Source of the DNA: Cymodocea nodosa | Taxonomy: Eukaryota; Streptophyta; Magnoliopsida; Alismatales; Cymodoceaceae | Direction: 5' to 3' | Length of the DNA: 64,000 nucleotides | Assembly (NCBI GenBank): GCA_036874045.1 | Contig: CM072343.1 | Span: 1,508,001-1,572,000 of the forward strand | Shown: one piece after another, positions 62,662-64,000 of the stretch | Position numbering within the stretch: position 1 is the first letter of the stretch | How the letters are laid out: each line of letters begins with the position of its first letter | The notes under the pieces: generated by a model | Told to the model about the DNA's origin: nothing | The model's database searches: none | What the model saw: the letters and a program-made list of their open reading frames with translations, nothing else | Position numbers and translations under genes: made by a program

Positions 62662-64000
62662 GAGGATCAAAATGACTTCACAAGAGGGAGGGTGAATTGT
62701 AAATTTAAATATTTTAACAATTAAGTCCAAAAACACATAATAAAATCTATTTTTCTATTATGTACTAGATTTTTACAATATTACACAACAGGGTATAATA
62801 ATATTAGACACTTTGATATCTTTTACCCTTGAGTAATAAAAATAATGTGGAAACTTACACCTTTTGATATTGAAATTAAATACACAAGATGTTGACCTTT
62901 ACTTTACCAAGCTCTTCTTCTTCAACTATTGGAACCTTGCTCTTTGAATTACTTCGTAGACCTTCAACTTTGATTTCCTTAGACCTTTAGTTTTTCATGT
63001 AAATCTTGTGTGGTGTAAGTAATTTTTCTTTATGAAAACTTTTGAACTCTCTAGATAGGGAATATTTCTATTAGAAATATATTTGCTCTTACTAGTAAGG
63101 AATTTCTCTATATTGAAAGGGATGCTTCACTCTTGAAAAGGGATGCTTTGAAGTGTAGTTCAGACCTACTATTTATTATAGTCTTCAAACTAGAGATACA
63201 TGTTCATTATGTTCATCCACTATTACCATTTTTCCATGATCTCATGTCTTTTTAATCTTTGAATTACCCACATTCTTCATATCCTACATGATTCCCACAT
63301 TCTCCTATCTTAAATCCATTGAGAACATGCTTCTAGTGAATCGTAGAGTTTTCCACCTAAGTGATCATTTTTGTCGAATAGTTAACCTATAATACTTGTA
63401 AAAACTCACACTTATTTGATATCTCTTTGAGTTTTTTACTTACAAAATACGTGACTTAAAATAACTTAATATAAATGTTAGTCATTAGTAAAACTTAGAC
63501 AGTTATTCTAACTCTTTGATTTCTTTAAACATGCACATGGAAAATACATGAGAAACTTAGCTTAAGTTATTTAAAATATACGTGTAGAAAATCATAACCA
63601 TACGAGTTTTTAAAATAACTCTTTGACTTTTTCAAAATATTAACCAATACCTATATGACTTTTTAAAACATGTAAATGCATAACTATATGACTAAGGCAA
63701 AGACTTAGACTTATTTAGACCTATTTTCAAACTAAGTCAAATATTTATTATCAAAATAAAAATTCCTAACAAAAGGCTTAACTACTTAACTAAAGCTTGG
63801 AATTAAAATTAAACCACTATCTAAACAAGAAGTAAACATGCAAATGACAAACTATGTTAATCAACATAAAAGTTAAATCCTAAAATTAGTCAAAATCCTA
63901 ATGTAATTAACACTAATTCATTAGTAACAATGCTAAAAACTTATATGGGTAAATTTAAGTTCTAAATTTATAATTGCAAGTGCACTACATCTAATGAACT
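62662..64000. mobile_element. C-like LTR, running off the window end
   Basis: At 62668 the sequence AATGACTTCACAAGAGGGAGGGTGAATTG-type phrase repeats the start of unit C (34601 onward, AATGACTTCACCAGAGG). Later parts have loosely paired GTTA/TAACTCT segments, as in C. It is noncoding and clearly diverged from C. The right edge is outside the window. Confidence 0.6.

Overview
The window looks like nuclear DNA of a flowering plant. It holds GT-AG spliced glycosyltransferase genes, GC-rich first exons in AT-rich surroundings, L1-type LINE fragments, and a large nest of Ty3/gypsy LTR retrotransposons. The GC-rich 5' exons might fit a non-grass monocot or an early-diverging angiosperm, but I cannot name the species. 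No prokaryotic genes, CRISPR array, rRNA or tRNA were found.

Left third (1-25.3 kb), host genes. Gene 1 (8115-12649, 4 exons, about 352 aa) is a GT77 xylosyltransferase of the RGXT/MGP4 type (rhamnogalacturonan-II synthesis). Its last two exons and flanks are also present upstream (1231-5043) as one half of a 3.8-kb direct duplication. An LTR that runs off the window start sits in the intron of that upstream copy. Gene 2 (17083-25309, 14 exons, about 1025 aa) is a GT-B glycosyltransferase of the Arabidopsis At4g01210 type. At4g01210 and At4g01220 (MGP4) are neighbours in Arabidopsis, so this pair looks like conserved microsynteny. L1 LINE fragments lie in the duplication (two copies) and in intron 4 of gene 2.

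Right two thirds (27-64 kb), a retrotransposon nest that can be unpicked by target-site duplications. Element E (minus-strand fragments at 28.85-29.53 and 61.96-62.44 kb) was hit by element A (29533-61957, plus strand, TSD AGTGG, two 2133-bp LTRs). A was hit by C, a 1.75-kb solo-LTR-like unit (34590-49516, TSD CCATT). C was hit by B (36270-49437, minus strand, TSD C/TTGAG), which belongs to the same family as A. D (27.12-28.85 kb) is an older relative. All copies are fossils: the coding regions of A and B carry several breaks each.

The A/B family is the most interesting content. The PBS matches tRNA-Asp and the protein motifs are Athila/Tat-like, but the layout is unusual. The first ORF begins almost at the zinc knuckle. 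The gag capsid domain instead lies downstream of integrase, after an extra ORF and just before an F-box gene. The gag block is bracketed by splice-like signals, and copy B has the arrangement expected of the spliced form. TATA-like boxes precede the extra ORF and the gag/F-box unit. These boxes, like the LTR one, are each preceded by the same hairpin motif. Together this suggests a retrotransposon with separate internal transcription units, one yielding gag (unspliced) or an F-box protein (spliced).
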